Shown in pieces: positions 44,699 through 53,730 of a DNA stretch of 64,000 nt. The notes beneath the pieces were generated by a model that was not told the origin of the DNA, made no database searches, and was given only the letters and a program-made list of their open reading frames with translations. Source of the DNA: Bombella pluederhausensis (GTDB taxonomy: Bacteria > Pseudomonadota > Alphaproteobacteria > Acetobacterales > Acetobacteraceae); NCBI RefSeq assembly GCF_026385525.1, contig NZ_JANIDY010000003.1:124001-188000 (forward strand), read 5' to 3'. The stretch's first letter is position 1; every line of letters begins with the position of its first letter. A program made the translations under genes and the position numbers.

Positions 44699-45480
44699 GC
44701 GGTGAAGAACAGGTCTGTCAGCAGGTAATCGAAAGCGAGAATGAGAATGGAGGAGGCCACAACGGTCGCTGTGGCCGCACGGCCCACACCTTCGGCCCCG
44801 CCTCGGCTGTTATATCCCTCGTAGCAGCCAAGGAGAGCGATGAGAAAACCGAAGACGGCTGCTTTAAGGAGCCCCACCAGCACGTCATGGCTGTGCAGGG
44901 AGGCATAGGTGGTGTGCAGATAGAGCGCCGGGCTGAAGCCCAACTTGGCCACAGCCACGATGAAGCCACCAGCCACGCCCAGAATATCGGCAATCACCAC
45001 GAGGAACGGTAGGGCCAGAATTCCGGCAATAAGGCGGGGTGTGACCAGATATTTGATAGGATCAGTTGCCAATGTGCTGAGGGCATCAATCTGGTCCGTC
45101 ACCCGCATGGCCCCGATCTGGGCAGCAATGGCGGCCCCGATGCGCCCGGCCACCATAAGGCCAGCCAGCACCGGGCCGAGTTCCTTGGTGATGGACATGA
45201 CCACGATGCCACCGATAGCGTTTTGTGCATGATACTGGCTGAAGCCAGTATAGGCCTGAAGGGCAATGACAGCCCCGGAGAAGATGGCTGTCAGAGCAAC
45301 AACAGGGAGAGAGAGAAACCCGATCTCAAGCAGGCACGATATGACGATCTGCCCATAGAAAGGCAGCCGGAGGGCTCCTGCCAGCCCCCGCAGGGCAAAT
45401 AGGCTGAGGGCTCCAGCATGATGGAGCCCGCCCAGTATACCACGGCCAAGAAAGATGAAGGGAAGGGTTAAAGCTCTCAC
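44695..45480 (-). CDS. mlaE: MlaE family lipid transport permease
   Basis: The 261-residue membrane protein has five or six helices and the MlaE landmarks IFSGAVIALQAYTG, ELGPVLAGLMVAGRIGAAIAAQIG, and GCYEGYNSRGGAEGVGRAAT. It is the permease of a phospholipid or hydrophobic compound transporter that maintains outer-membrane asymmetry. It lies 25 bases after the secreted GIN-like gene and overlaps mlaF. Confidence 0.92.
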   Translation of the reverse strand: MRALTLPFIFLGRGILGGLHHAGALSLFALRGLAGALRLPFYGQIVISCLLEIGFLSLPVVALTAIFSGAVIALQAYTGFSQYHAQNAIGGIVVMSITKELGPVLAGLMVAGRIGAAIAAQIGAMRVTDQIDALSTLATDPIKYLVTPRLIAGILALPFLVVIADILGVAGGFIVAVAKLGFSPALYLHTTYASLHSHDVLVGLLKAAVFGFLIALLGCYEGYNSRGGAEGVGRAATATVVASSILILAFDYLLTDLFFTA

Positions 45481-45505
45481 ACGATCTGCCTTTGCTTTCT
45501 GCCGG

Positions 45506-46681
45506 TCATTTGGATGTCTGGCCCTGTGATGTCACTGGTGTGGCGACCTGTGGGCTGGTTTGGGGTGGCATGGCGGGGGCTGCCATCTTCGCTGGGCTGC
45601 CGGTGGTTGGTTGTGCTGCCTGCGGCGTGGCGGGCTGGGCAGGAATCCGCCCGGTGGAGGGAGCCTGCATCTGCATTTTGGTGGGGGCGGCTGTATCCGG
45701 TGTGGTCGGCATGGCGGCGTGCGGTTCTGCCTGCCCGGCATCCGGTTTGACTGTGGCAGGGGCCGGAATGGGGGCGGGTTTCACCACATGTGGAAGGGTT
45801 GGGCTGTTCAGTCCCTGTGCCTGCCCGTCTGGCTGGGGAGGAAGTGTCGGGCTGCCTGATGTTGTTTTGGAAGGCGTGTGTGCGGGCGCTGCCGCCTCAG
45901 GGGCTGTGGTGTGGGTGATGTGTTTCGTACCACCATCCTGAACGCTTCCTGTGACCTTGTTCAGAGTGACGCTCCCGGCATCATTGGTTGTGATGCTGGC
46001 ATTATTGATGGTTGCCATGATGGAGGCATCGGCCTGATGGGATACGCTCAATGTCAGGCTGTCGATCTGCCCCTGTGCGATGGAAAGCTGGCTGTTATCA
46101 GACAGTTGGGCAGAGAGAGCGGAGAGGAGAGCTGTATCGACATCAAGGTTTGCGCCCCCCGTGGCGTTGATCTGCGCTGCCCGGTCCAGCTGGTGGATAT
46201 GTGCCTGTGTTGTCCCGGAGATGGACATGTCCAGTGATTCCACCCGGTCCACTTGGAGAGAGGCATCATCCAGATTGCTCTCCAATGTCGTGAGGGTACC
46301 GTTGATGGTGATATGGGCCTGAGGGCTGTCATGCAGGGTCAGCGCCGTATCACCGGAGAGGCGCATGGTCAGTCGCCCCCCTTTGGGGCAGTCATGGAGG
46401 GACAGGCGGAGGTGGCTCTCTGTACCGTCACGGGTTGTCTGTATGACGGGGGTCAGGCCAGAGGTTTCCTCCAGCACCATGCTGTCTTTCAGATTAGGGT
46501 CCACCTTTATATGGACCTGTGCGCAGGGCGTGCTGAGGTCTAGCTCATCAGCGTGGAGAACCGCATGGGATTCCGCCGCCTGACTGCTTCCTGCCATCAG
46601 GGTGCTGCCCAGCACGGCCCCCAGGAAAAGGGTGCGCCTCAGGAACAGGGAAAGACAGGTCCGGACGTTACGCGTGCTCAC
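45506..46681 (-). CDS. Secreted repetitive protein, GIN-domain-like beta-helix with Pro/Ala-rich tail
   Basis: The 391-residue protein has a signal peptide (residues 1-36, ending GSSQAAES). Residues 40-245 form repeating short beta strands with Asp, Asn, Ser and Thr at turns (for example LTMRLSGDTALTLHDS, LDMSISGTTQAHIHQL, ANLDVDTALLSALSAQ), the layout of the head-GIN/DUF2807 beta-helix. Residues 250-391 are a disordered Pro/Ala/Gln/Thr-rich tail without a membrane anchor. It is first in the run with mlaE, mlaF and radA, which suggests an envelope role. No close family is certain. Confidence 0.7.
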   Translation of the reverse strand: MSTRNVRTCLSLFLRRTLFLGAVLGSTLMAGSSQAAESHAVLHADELDLSTPCAQVHIKVDPNLKDSMVLEETSGLTPVIQTTRDGTESHLRLSLHDCPKGGRLTMRLSGDTALTLHDSPQAHITINGTLTTLESNLDDASLQVDRVESLDMSISGTTQAHIHQLDRAAQINATGGANLDVDTALLSALSAQLSDNSQLSIAQGQIDSLTLSVSHQADASIMATINNASITTNDAGSVTLNKVTGSVQDGGTKHITHTTAPEAAAPAHTPSKTTSGSPTLPPQPDGQAQGLNSPTLPHVVKPAPIPAPATVKPDAGQAEPHAAMPTTPDTAAPTKMQMQAPSTGRIPAQPATPQAAQPTTGSPAKMAAPAMPPQTSPQVATPVTSQGQTSK

Positions 46682-46849
46682 ACAGGGACTCCCGAAAACA
46701 TGAAGATGGCAGGGATGTACCGCCTACTACAGAAAGGACATGAGACAGGTCCTGTCTGCCTGTCATGCTCATGCCCTTCGTCCATTATAGGCAGCCTGAC
46801 TGCATGAAGATAGCCCGCTTTATGGGCAGGGATATGGCCGAGTGGCCTC

Positions 46850-48187
46850 TCAGGTCTGTGTTGGGTGTCTCATGCCGAGACAATGATAGCGGAATCCTGC
46901 ATCACGCCATGTTTTTTCCTGCCATATCTGGCGGTAATCCAGAATCAGCGTTCCCCGCATGCGGGGAGCCAGTTGGGCGGGTGTGATGGGTATGAATTCG
47001 GGCCATTCTGTCAGGATCAGCAGGATGTCTGCGTCTTCTGCAGCGTGTAGGGGCGAGTGTGCATAGGTGATGCCTTCTGGTAGCAGTTTGCGGGCCGCTT
47101 CCATGCCTTGAGGGTCGTACACACGCAGGGTTGCTCCGGCTTCGTGCAGCAGGGGCAGAATGGTCAGGGAAGGTGCCTGCCGCATGTCATCCGTATGAGC
47201 TTTGAAGGTTAGCCCCAGCACGGCAATGGTGCTGTGTATGATGTTGTCACCAGCAAGGGTCAGGACCCGTTCGGCAAGCCGGCGTTTGCGGGCCTCATTA
47301 GCGGCGATGGTGGTTTCTATAAGTTGGGTGGGGGTGCCTGCCTGCCGGGCCGAGGTTGCCAAAGCCTGTGTATCTTTGGGGAAGCAGGAGCCGCCATAGC
47401 CCGGCCCCGGTGTGAGGAAGTGAGCGCTGATACGGGGGTCCATACCCATGCCACGGGTCACATCGGTGATATTGCCACCTGTTGCCTCGCAGAGGTCGGC
47501 CATTTCGTTGGCGAAGGTGACCTTCATGGCGAGGAAGGCATTGGCGGCATATTTGGTGAGCTCGGCACTTTCCAGTCCCATGAAAAGCAGGCGGCTTTTT
47601 GGTTCCTTCAGGGGGGCGTAAAGGTCCTCCAGCAGCGAGCGGGCGGGGGATGTGGTGTCAGATATATCTTCTAGCCCTATGATGATGCGGTCAGGGTCCA
47701 TGAAGTCAGTGATCGCATGACCTTCCCGCAGAAACTCCGGATTGGAAGCGATATGGAAGGTCAGTTCCGGGCGTGCCTGACGGACTATGGCTGCGACCTG
47801 CCGCCCTGTCCCGACTGGCACCGTGGATTTTGTGACGATCAGCAGATTGTCAGGAGCATGGGCCGCAATGGCTCGTGCAGCGGCATGGACATAGCTCAGA
47901 TCGGCATGACCGCTGCCCCGGCGTGTCGGCGTGCCCACGGCGATGAAGACGGCACGACTTTTCTGCAGAGCGGGCGCCAGATTGCCGGAAAAGGTCAGAC
48001 GTTCAGCCTGCCGCTGTTCGGCAATCAGGTCTTCAAGGCCCGGCTCATAGATGGGGACCTCTCCGGCCTTCAGGCGATCCAGTCGTGTTGGGTCATGTTC
48101 AATGACGGTTACGTCAGCGCCAAAGGCCGCCAAGCATGCCCCCGATACCAGCCCGACATAACCACCGCCAATCATGGTAATGTGCAT
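46850..48187 (-). CDS. ugd: UDP-glucose 6-dehydrogenase
   Basis: The start at 48187 (MHITMIGGGYVGLVSG) has TAGGAG 5 bases upstream; five upstream residues in frame are rejected. The 445-residue protein has the N-terminal NAD fold, STVPVGTG, SNPEFLREG, the catalytic Cys268 in YGGSCFPKDT, and the C-terminal LGLTFKAHTDDMR segment. It oxidises UDP-glucose to UDP-glucuronate in two steps, the precursor for glucuronate-bearing exopolymers such as acetan in acetic acid bacteria. It is a single gene next to the AT-rich DUF262 gene. Confidence 0.94.
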   Translation of the reverse strand: MHITMIGGGYVGLVSGACLAAFGADVTVIEHDPTRLDRLKAGEVPIYEPGLEDLIAEQRQAERLTFSGNLAPALQKSRAVFIAVGTPTRRGSGHADLSYVHAAARAIAAHAPDNLLIVTKSTVPVGTGRQVAAIVRQARPELTFHIASNPEFLREGHAITDFMDPDRIIIGLEDISDTTSPARSLLEDLYAPLKEPKSRLLFMGLESAELTKYAANAFLAMKVTFANEMADLCEATGGNITDVTRGMGMDPRISAHFLTPGPGYGGSCFPKDTQALATSARQAGTPTQLIETTIAANEARKRRLAERVLTLAGDNIIHSTIAVLGLTFKAHTDDMRQAPSLTILPLLHEAGATLRVYDPQGMEAARKLLPEGITYAHSPLHAAEDADILLILTEWPEFIPITPAQLAPRMRGTLILDYRQIWQEKTWRDAGFRYHCLGMRHPTQT

Positions 48188-48325
48188 GGGGTCTCCTAAC
48201 AATTCGAAGTCTAGAGGTATATTAAGAACAAGTGGTCAGCAAATTCACGTTTTGATAAATGTCACTGAATGTGCTTTGGTTTTTATGTTTTGTACATGAT
48301 TGTTTTTCAGAAGGGTTAGATAGAC

Positions 48326-50092
48326 ATGGCGGATATTGAAGTAAACAATATAAGTGTTGGAGAGCTATTTCAGAAATTTTATATTGTCCCAAGCTATCAG
48401 CGTGAATATGTCTGGAAGAAGTCTCAAGTACTCCATCTTCTTGATGATATAAGGTCTGAGCAAATTCATGAAGAAAGCTCTGAATATTTTATTGGGTCAT
48501 TGGTTGTTTGTCCGAGTCAAACAAGGGATGGTGCTTATGACCTGATTGACGGTCAGCAGAGATTCACGACTATTTTCATTTTGTTCTGTGCAATCAGGGA
48601 TAGTCTTTCCGGGCTTGGTGCTGATGGTCTTGAGGGTATTAAAAAAAGTATTGTTGATGTTGATACAGACCAGTATGGCAGGGACTGTTACAGACCTCAT
48701 CTTGAACTTCAGTATGAGGATGCAGGGGAGATATTTTCTCAATTGATAGATGGGAAAAATCTCACAAAAGACGGGACTGTGTCCATAAAGAATATTTATG
48801 GTGCTTATAATACTGTAAGAGAGTTTTTAGATGATTCTTTTGGGGATTCTGTAGACGATATTAGAAAATTTTTCGGATATGTGACGAGGAATGTGAAACT
48901 TATTAGAATATCAACGCATAATTTTGGGCGCGCGCTTAAGATATTTGAAACAATAAATGATCGTGGTATTGGATTGAATGCTATGGATCTTTTAAAAAAT
49001 CTTCTTTTCATGAATGCTAAGACGTATCAGTTTGATAGTCTTAAGAAATATTGGAAGTTTATTGTTGATGAACTTTATAAAATTGATGAAAGACCCCTGC
49101 GCTTTTTAAGGTATTTCATATTTTCTACATGGGGTGTTCCTAGGCTTGCTAAAGATGAGTTGTATGATTGGCTTGTGAAAAATGATAAGAGAATTGGACT
49201 TAAAGATAATCCAGTTGCTTTTGTTGAGAAAATGAAAGAAGCACTGGAAGCATATATTAATTTTGTAAATGGAAAAGACAGTTACGGGAATTCAAATCCA
49301 TTTTTGGAGAATATATCTTTATTATATAAAAAGCGCAATTCTGCTAAACAGCATCTTGTCCTTCTTCTTGCTGGGCGTAGACTTCATCCTGAAATTTTCT
49401 CCGCTTTATGTAGGGATATTGAATCGTTTTTGTTTGTCTGTCTTCTCGTCAAAGAAGAAATTCGTACATTTGAGAAAATATTTTCTGAATGGTCTCTAGG
49501 TCTTTCAAGAGTGAAGACGATGGAAGACTATAAAATTTTTGCAGATGATACTTTCAAGGTTCAAAAAAAGAAACATGCTTCAAAATTTTTTGTTATGTTC
49601 AGGGAGATAGATAATAGATCACTTCCTAAATATCAAATTGAGTATCTACTTGGTAAGTTGACGCAATTTGTAGATAGAAAAGCATATGGTGGTGATATGC
49701 CCCTTTCTATGTACTGCAATTCTAGGGATGTTCATTTAGAGCATATTTTGCCGAGACAGCCAGATAGTGAAGTTTTCAAAGAGTTTGGTGTCGGTGCAGA
49801 TGACCCTAGGTTGGTTTGGTCTGTTGGCAATCTTGCGCTTGTTGAGAAGTCTATCAATATGTCTTTGGGTAATAAGCCCTTTTCTCAGAAAAAGTTTATT
49901 TATCCTAAGTCACGTTATCTTCTGACGCAGATCATTTTTGAAAGGCCAGATATAGGGAATACAGTGATTGACCAAGCTGTTTCTCAGATAGGCACGTTTG
50001 ATGAATGGAATAAAGAGTCCATTCATCAGCGTGCTAGATGGTTGGCTAGGTTGGCCTGTATTGTGTGGGACGTACCAGCTACGGAAGAATAA
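48326..50092 (+). CDS. DUF262 + DUF1524 (HNH-type) protein, type IV restriction-like
   Basis: The 588-residue protein has the DUF262 landmarks YQREYVW (Gln25, Arg26) and DGQQR (Asp75-Arg79), a helical middle, and a C-terminal HNH-like domain with HLEHILP (His470, His473) and NLALVEKSINMSLGNKPFS (Asn502, Asn511). This layout is that of GmrSD/BrxU-type modification-dependent nucleases, where DUF262 hydrolyses NTP and DUF1524 cuts DNA. The gene is strikingly AT-rich with A/T-ending codons, unlike all neighbours, so recent transfer is likely. No methylase or partner gene is adjacent. Other roles, such as an abortive-infection nuclease, remain possible. Confidence 0.85.
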   Translation: MADIEVNNISVGELFQKFYIVPSYQREYVWKKSQVLHLLDDIRSEQIHEESSEYFIGSLVVCPSQTRDGAYDLIDGQQRFTTIFILFCAIRDSLSGLGADGLEGIKKSIVDVDTDQYGRDCYRPHLELQYEDAGEIFSQLIDGKNLTKDGTVSIKNIYGAYNTVREFLDDSFGDSVDDIRKFFGYVTRNVKLIRISTHNFGRALKIFETINDRGIGLNAMDLLKNLLFMNAKTYQFDSLKKYWKFIVDELYKIDERPLRFLRYFIFSTWGVPRLAKDELYDWLVKNDKRIGLKDNPVAFVEKMKEALEAYINFVNGKDSYGNSNPFLENISLLYKKRNSAKQHLVLLLAGRRLHPEIFSALCRDIESFLFVCLLVKEEIRTFEKIFSEWSLGLSRVKTMEDYKIFADDTFKVQKKKHASKFFVMFREIDNRSLPKYQIEYLLGKLTQFVDRKAYGGDMPLSMYCNSRDVHLEHILPRQPDSEVFKEFGVGADDPRLVWSVGNLALVEKSINMSLGNKPFSQKKFIYPKSRYLLTQIIFERPDIGNTVIDQAVSQIGTFDEWNKESIHQRARWLARLACIVWDVPATEE

Positions 50093-50102
50093 TTCTATTC
50101 CC

Positions 50103-51881
50103 TCAATTAAACGGCTGGTAGCGGAGGGACATCAGGATCATGTCGGCATCGCTTTTGGGCTTGCCTCCAAGGCCGGAGAAAGCCTGTACATGGGTGTGAG
50201 AATATTGTCCCCCTACCAGTAGCGTACCGTAATCGCCTTTGGCCGCTGTGTACCAGAAACCCCCAGTGGCCTGCGCTACCGTGCGGATATTGCCAGAGGC
50301 AGCGCAGTTGGTGGCGAGTTCGGTAAAGCAGCCTCGCATGTCGAAACCACGGTTGCCATAGCCGTAATGGGCGCCGTCTTCATCAAAGGAGCGGCGGCTG
50401 AGGACGGTTTCTGCCCCTGCGTAGGAGTAGAGCTTCAGATTTTTGAGGGGATTGCCATAGAGGCCGACAAGCAGGTTTGCTTCTGGCAGGGGCGTGACGG
50501 CACCATTACGCCCATAGGTGTAATCTGGCATGTTTGTGGTGCCGTATCGTCCTAACCCTGTGCCAACAAGGCCAGAGGCCTGAAAATATAGTTTCTTGTC
50601 GATGAGAGGCAGGACCATACCGCCCCCGCCGCCGCCAGCGATGCGGGTATGGTTGGTGCCTTCTCCCAATGTGCTGGTGCGGTCCCGAAAGAAGCGCATG
50701 ACGCCAGTGAGTTCGTAATGCCCCCAACCGGGATCAGCGGCGATTTTGGCGATCAGGTCCGGTGCTGGGTCAGTTGTGTAGTAGGTGGAAGGGTTGTTGA
50801 CGTTCGTGCCCGTCAGGCGGTCTGTCGTGGTGCAATGGTTGGCAGCGTTGGAGCAGGGGGATACACCTGCCGGGACAGCGCTGGGGTTCTCGATAGAGAG
50901 ACCGGCAGCGTAGCGTTCCTCTTTGCCGAAGGTTTTGACGACACGGAATTGGGAGTTTCGTGTCCAGTTGAAGCCGGGGACATACTGGGCCTCAATCACC
51001 AGAGGGGTCTGTTCGTCACGGGCTAGCATCCCTTTGTTGAAAAGCGTGATGAGGGACCAGCTTTGCCCGCCGAGTACATACCAGCCATCTTCCCGGTCTT
51101 TCAGCTCACCATAAACGACACGGGCACGCAGAACGTAAGAATTGGACTGTCGGGAGTTGGAAGATGAACCCGACCCCTGAAAGTCCGTTTCCACATAGGC
51201 ATCAGCTTCCAGCTTTCTGGTCAGCATGCCTTCTGCCAGCAGAGCGAGGCGGCTTTGTCGTTCAGTCTGGTGGAACTCGCTCATATGAGAGGCGGGCTGG
51301 TTATGCCACGGGATGCCATTATAGGCGCTGGCAATGTCTGCCGCACTGTTGCGGGACCGCCAGACTCCAGCGGCTTCCAGATACCCTCCCAGTGTCAGGC
51401 GGATACCACCTACCTGTAGCTGTCCCCGGCGCAGGGGGCTGTAAAGGTCCGGATGGGCAGGGGGGATGGCTGTCAGTTCGCCGTAAGGTGTGCTGGCTGT
51501 GCGGGATGGGGTCAGGATGGGATTGTCTGCAAGGCCGAATACATCGTCATTTTTGCTGTATGGTCGAGCGCTTCCGCCGTAGCTGCCTGCTTTGGTCTGG
51601 CCCAGAAGTCGGGCGCGGGGTGTGTAAGGATCAGCCTCAATGAGCTCCCGTTGGCGGGCAAGCTCAGCCCTTATGCGCCGATTCTCGGCGGCTTGCTTCT
51701 GTTTCATCACATTCAGCTGTGCCTGCATGGCGTGTATCTGCTTTTCCATCAGAGCGATGGCGTCACTGGACCCGGCTGCATGGGCGGATGAAAGAAAGGA
51801 TGATGCACTATATGACAGTAATGTTACTGTCATAAAACTGTAATAAAGAGACTTTGTATTACGTTTAAGGCCGAGATTCAC
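50103..51881 (-). CDS. Outer-membrane porin, DcaP-like, with N-terminal coiled coil
   Basis: The start is GTG at 51881, with AGAGGA 8 bases upstream, giving a signal peptide to SSAHA. The 592-residue protein then has a helical coiled-coil segment (about 42-80, EKQIHAMQAQLNVMKQKQ) and a beta-barrel with LTLGGYLEAAGVW, QSRLALLAEG and WYVLGGQSWSLIT, ending RYQPFN. This order of coiled coil and barrel matches DcaP-family trimers, which take up organic acids or phosphate-like solutes. It is divergent from pstS and contains the Pho box candidate in its first codons. Confidence 0.75.
   Translation of the reverse strand: MNLGLKRNTKSLYYSFMTVTLLSYSASSFLSSAHAAGSSDAIALMEKQIHAMQAQLNVMKQKQAAENRRIRAELARQRELIEADPYTPRARLLGQTKAGSYGGSARPYSKNDDVFGLADNPILTPSRTASTPYGELTAIPPAHPDLYSPLRRGQLQVGGIRLTLGGYLEAAGVWRSRNSAADIASAYNGIPWHNQPASHMSEFHQTERQSRLALLAEGMLTRKLEADAYVETDFQGSGSSSNSRQSNSYVLRARVVYGELKDREDGWYVLGGQSWSLITLFNKGMLARDEQTPLVIEAQYVPGFNWTRNSQFRVVKTFGKEERYAAGLSIENPSAVPAGVSPCSNAANHCTTTDRLTGTNVNNPSTYYTTDPAPDLIAKIAADPGWGHYELTGVMRFFRDRTSTLGEGTNHTRIAGGGGGGMVLPLIDKKLYFQASGLVGTGLGRYGTTNMPDYTYGRNGAVTPLPEANLLVGLYGNPLKNLKLYSYAGAETVLSRRSFDEDGAHYGYGNRGFDMRGCFTELATNCAASGNIRTVAQATGGFWYTAAKGDYGTLLVGGQYSHTHVQAFSGLGGKPKSDADMILMSLRYQPFN
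51827..51862 (+). promoter_or_regulatory. Candidate Pho box with -10 element
   Basis: CTGTCATAAAACTGTAAT (51827-51844) matches the PhoB consensus of two CTGTCAT half-sites with a 4-base spacer except for one base. TATTAC (51857-51862) lies 12 bases after it, near the usual PhoB-to--10 distance, so a start near 51869 towards pstS is predicted. The box lies inside codons 13-18 of the divergent porin gene. Bases 51812-51833 also form a perfect ATGACAGTAA/TTACTGTCAT palindrome. Confidence 0.55.
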
Positions 51882-51974
51882 GAAGTTTTCCTCTCTTTCG
51901 TATCCGTAATTCTGTTTATTTACTAATTTTTTTCTGTTTAAAAAGTCTTTTCTTGAGTTTGGCTTATATTTTTA

Positions 51975-52002
51975 TTGTCTGTATCGGCTGTGCAGCTATA
52001 AC
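51975..52002 (+). promoter_or_regulatory. Candidate sigma-70 promoter of pstS
   Basis: TTGTCT (51975-51980), a 16-base spacer, and TATAAC (51997-52002). A start near 52009 would give a 30-base leader to pstS. Confidence 0.5.
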
Positions 52003-52039
52003 GGCAGATAGGTGATCATTGTCGTGTGCCGAGGGATTT

Positions 52040-53098
52040 ATGCGTCCGAGAAACAAGCCTCTTTTCCGCTGGGAAAATTGCAGGAGAGCTTTCATGATGG
52101 TGCTGTCTGTTTCGTCAGCATTTGTGGGGGCTGCTCAGGCTGAGGAGGTGGAAGTGACCGGCGCCGGGTCCAGCTTCGCTGCCCCTGTGTATCAGAGCTG
52201 GAGCATCCCGGCAGGCAAGAAGACGGGCGTGCTGGTTAATTATCAGACGGTTGGTTCCAGTGCCGGGCAGGATCAGGTCATGGAACGGACGGTCGATTTC
52301 GGGGCATCCGACAAGCCTATGAGTGCCAGCCGTTTGGCAGAGGCGCATCTTTATCAGTTCCCGACTGTCATGAGTGGTGTGGTGCTGGTGGTCAACCTGC
52401 CCGGTGTTCCCGCTGGCAAGTTGAAGCTGGATGGCCCGACAGTGGCGGCGCTGTATGATGGCCGTATTACGGACTGGGATGATCCTCGTATCACAGCTCT
52501 GAATCCTGGTCTTACCCTGCCGGATATGGGGGTCGTGGCCGTGCATCGGGCTGATGGGGCCGGGACGAGCTACGTTTTCACTTCATATCTCTCCCAGACA
52601 TCACCGGAATGGCGTGAGAAGATCGGGGCCGGGACCCTTGTGGAATGGGCTGGAGGCGCTGGTGCCCGTGGCAATGATGGCATTGCGGCTCTGGTTCGCC
52701 AGACTGAAGGCAGCATCGGCTATGTGGAATATGCCTATGCGGCTCAGAACCATCTGGGCATCGTGAAGCTGAAAAATCATGACGGGCGCTTTGTTTCCCC
52801 CTCCTTAAAGGGATTTGTGGCGGCGGCCTCCTCTGCGGAGTGGAAAGCGGAGGATCATTTTTCTGTCAATCTGCTGGACCAGCCGGGTGAAGAAAGCTGG
52901 CCCATCGTGTCCGCCACCTATGTGCTTGTCCCGGAAGATCTGGTGGGCAGTGCGGAAGGTCAGGGTGTGAAGCGCTTCTTTAGCTGGGGCTTTGCCCATG
53001 GGACGAAGATCAATGCCAAGCTGGGCTATGTGGGCCTGCCGAAGCCTGTCAGTGATGCTGTTTTGTCGAGTTGGCCTTCGAGCGCAGCAGGGCAGTAA
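52040..53098 (+). CDS. pstS: Phosphate ABC transporter substrate-binding protein PstS-like
   Basis: The start at 52040 (MRPRNKPLFRWENCRRAF) gives a basic N-region before the hydrophobic segment, ending GAAQAEE; an ATG at 52094 with a better AGGAG gives a signal peptide without positive charge and is less likely. The 352-residue protein has the PstS landmarks VTGAGSSFAAPVYQSW, SSAGQDQVME, FGASDKPMS, ADGAGTSYVFTSYLS, and the Arg/Asp phosphate-binding residues around HRADG. The transport genes pstCAB are not adjacent. The end overlaps the convergent DUF2721 gene by 50 bases. Confidence 0.9.
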   Translation: MRPRNKPLFRWENCRRAFMMVLSVSSAFVGAAQAEEVEVTGAGSSFAAPVYQSWSIPAGKKTGVLVNYQTVGSSAGQDQVMERTVDFGASDKPMSASRLAEAHLYQFPTVMSGVVLVVNLPGVPAGKLKLDGPTVAALYDGRITDWDDPRITALNPGLTLPDMGVVAVHRADGAGTSYVFTSYLSQTSPEWREKIGAGTLVEWAGGAGARGNDGIAALVRQTEGSIGYVEYAYAAQNHLGIVKLKNHDGRFVSPSLKGFVAAASSAEWKAEDHFSVNLLDQPGEESWPIVSATYVLVPEDLVGSAEGQGVKRFFSWGFAHGTKINAKLGYVGLPKPVSDAVLSSWPSSAAGQ

Positions 53099-53606
53099 GG
53101 AGGGAGACCTGCCCTTCATGCCGCAGCCCGTGCCAGCTTAGGAGCGTATCAGCCAGAAAGGCGAGCAGGGCTGCCACGGTGCAGCCCAGTGCACTGCCGA
53201 ACAGGGCCAGCAGCCAGAGTGATGTGGTGGCATCTCCGAGGGAGCCAACAAACAGGGCGATGGCAGCGCCGCAGGTCATGGCTCCGCCGAGCCCGTTGAG
53301 GATGATGGCAAGGTCCAGCACGACAATGCGGCGGGTCAGGCGCTTCTGGCGGGTCTTCAGCCTTTGCGGCGTATCGTAGCTATATTGCGGGTCTTTCCCA
53401 TCCGGTGGGGATGCAAGCAGGCGGTTGACGTTGTCCAGATGGTCCGAGACACGGGCCAGCCTTGTGTTGAAGATATTGATCAGCGTGCCGATACCGGAGA
53501 GCATGAAGACAGGCGTCAGAGCCATCTGGATGATGTGGGCAGCGTCGTCAATATTGTTCATCTGTTGCGTCAGAAAAGGCAGGTTGCTCAGAAGGGGCAC
53601 GGTCAT
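53049..53606 (-). CDS. DUF2721 family membrane protein
   Basis: The start at 53606 (MTVPLLSNLPFLTQQ) is chosen because family members begin about 20-30 residues before the AAHIIQMALTPVFMLSGIG core; the frame reaches further upstream without support. The 185-residue protein has the core core helix, LINIFNTRLARVSDHL, LTRRIVVLDLAIILNGLGG, and two further helices, so three membrane segments in all. The function of the family is unknown. Its last 50 bases overlap the end of pstS in antisense. Confidence 0.75.
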   Translation of the reverse strand: MTVPLLSNLPFLTQQMNNIDDAAHIIQMALTPVFMLSGIGTLINIFNTRLARVSDHLDNVNRLLASPPDGKDPQYSYDTPQRLKTRQKRLTRRIVVLDLAIILNGLGGAMTCGAAIALFVGSLGDATTSLWLLALFGSALGCTVAALLAFLADTLLSWHGLRHEGQVSLLTALLRSKANSTKQHH

Positions 53607-53730
53607 GATGGGTCTGGATATGTTATGCGCGGGGGCATTATGCTGAACATGGCCTGCTGAGGCCATGGGGCCCCTGTCCTGAAAACAGGGGGTACCACAG
53701 GATGGGGCGATAATGCACAAGGGAAGCCGG

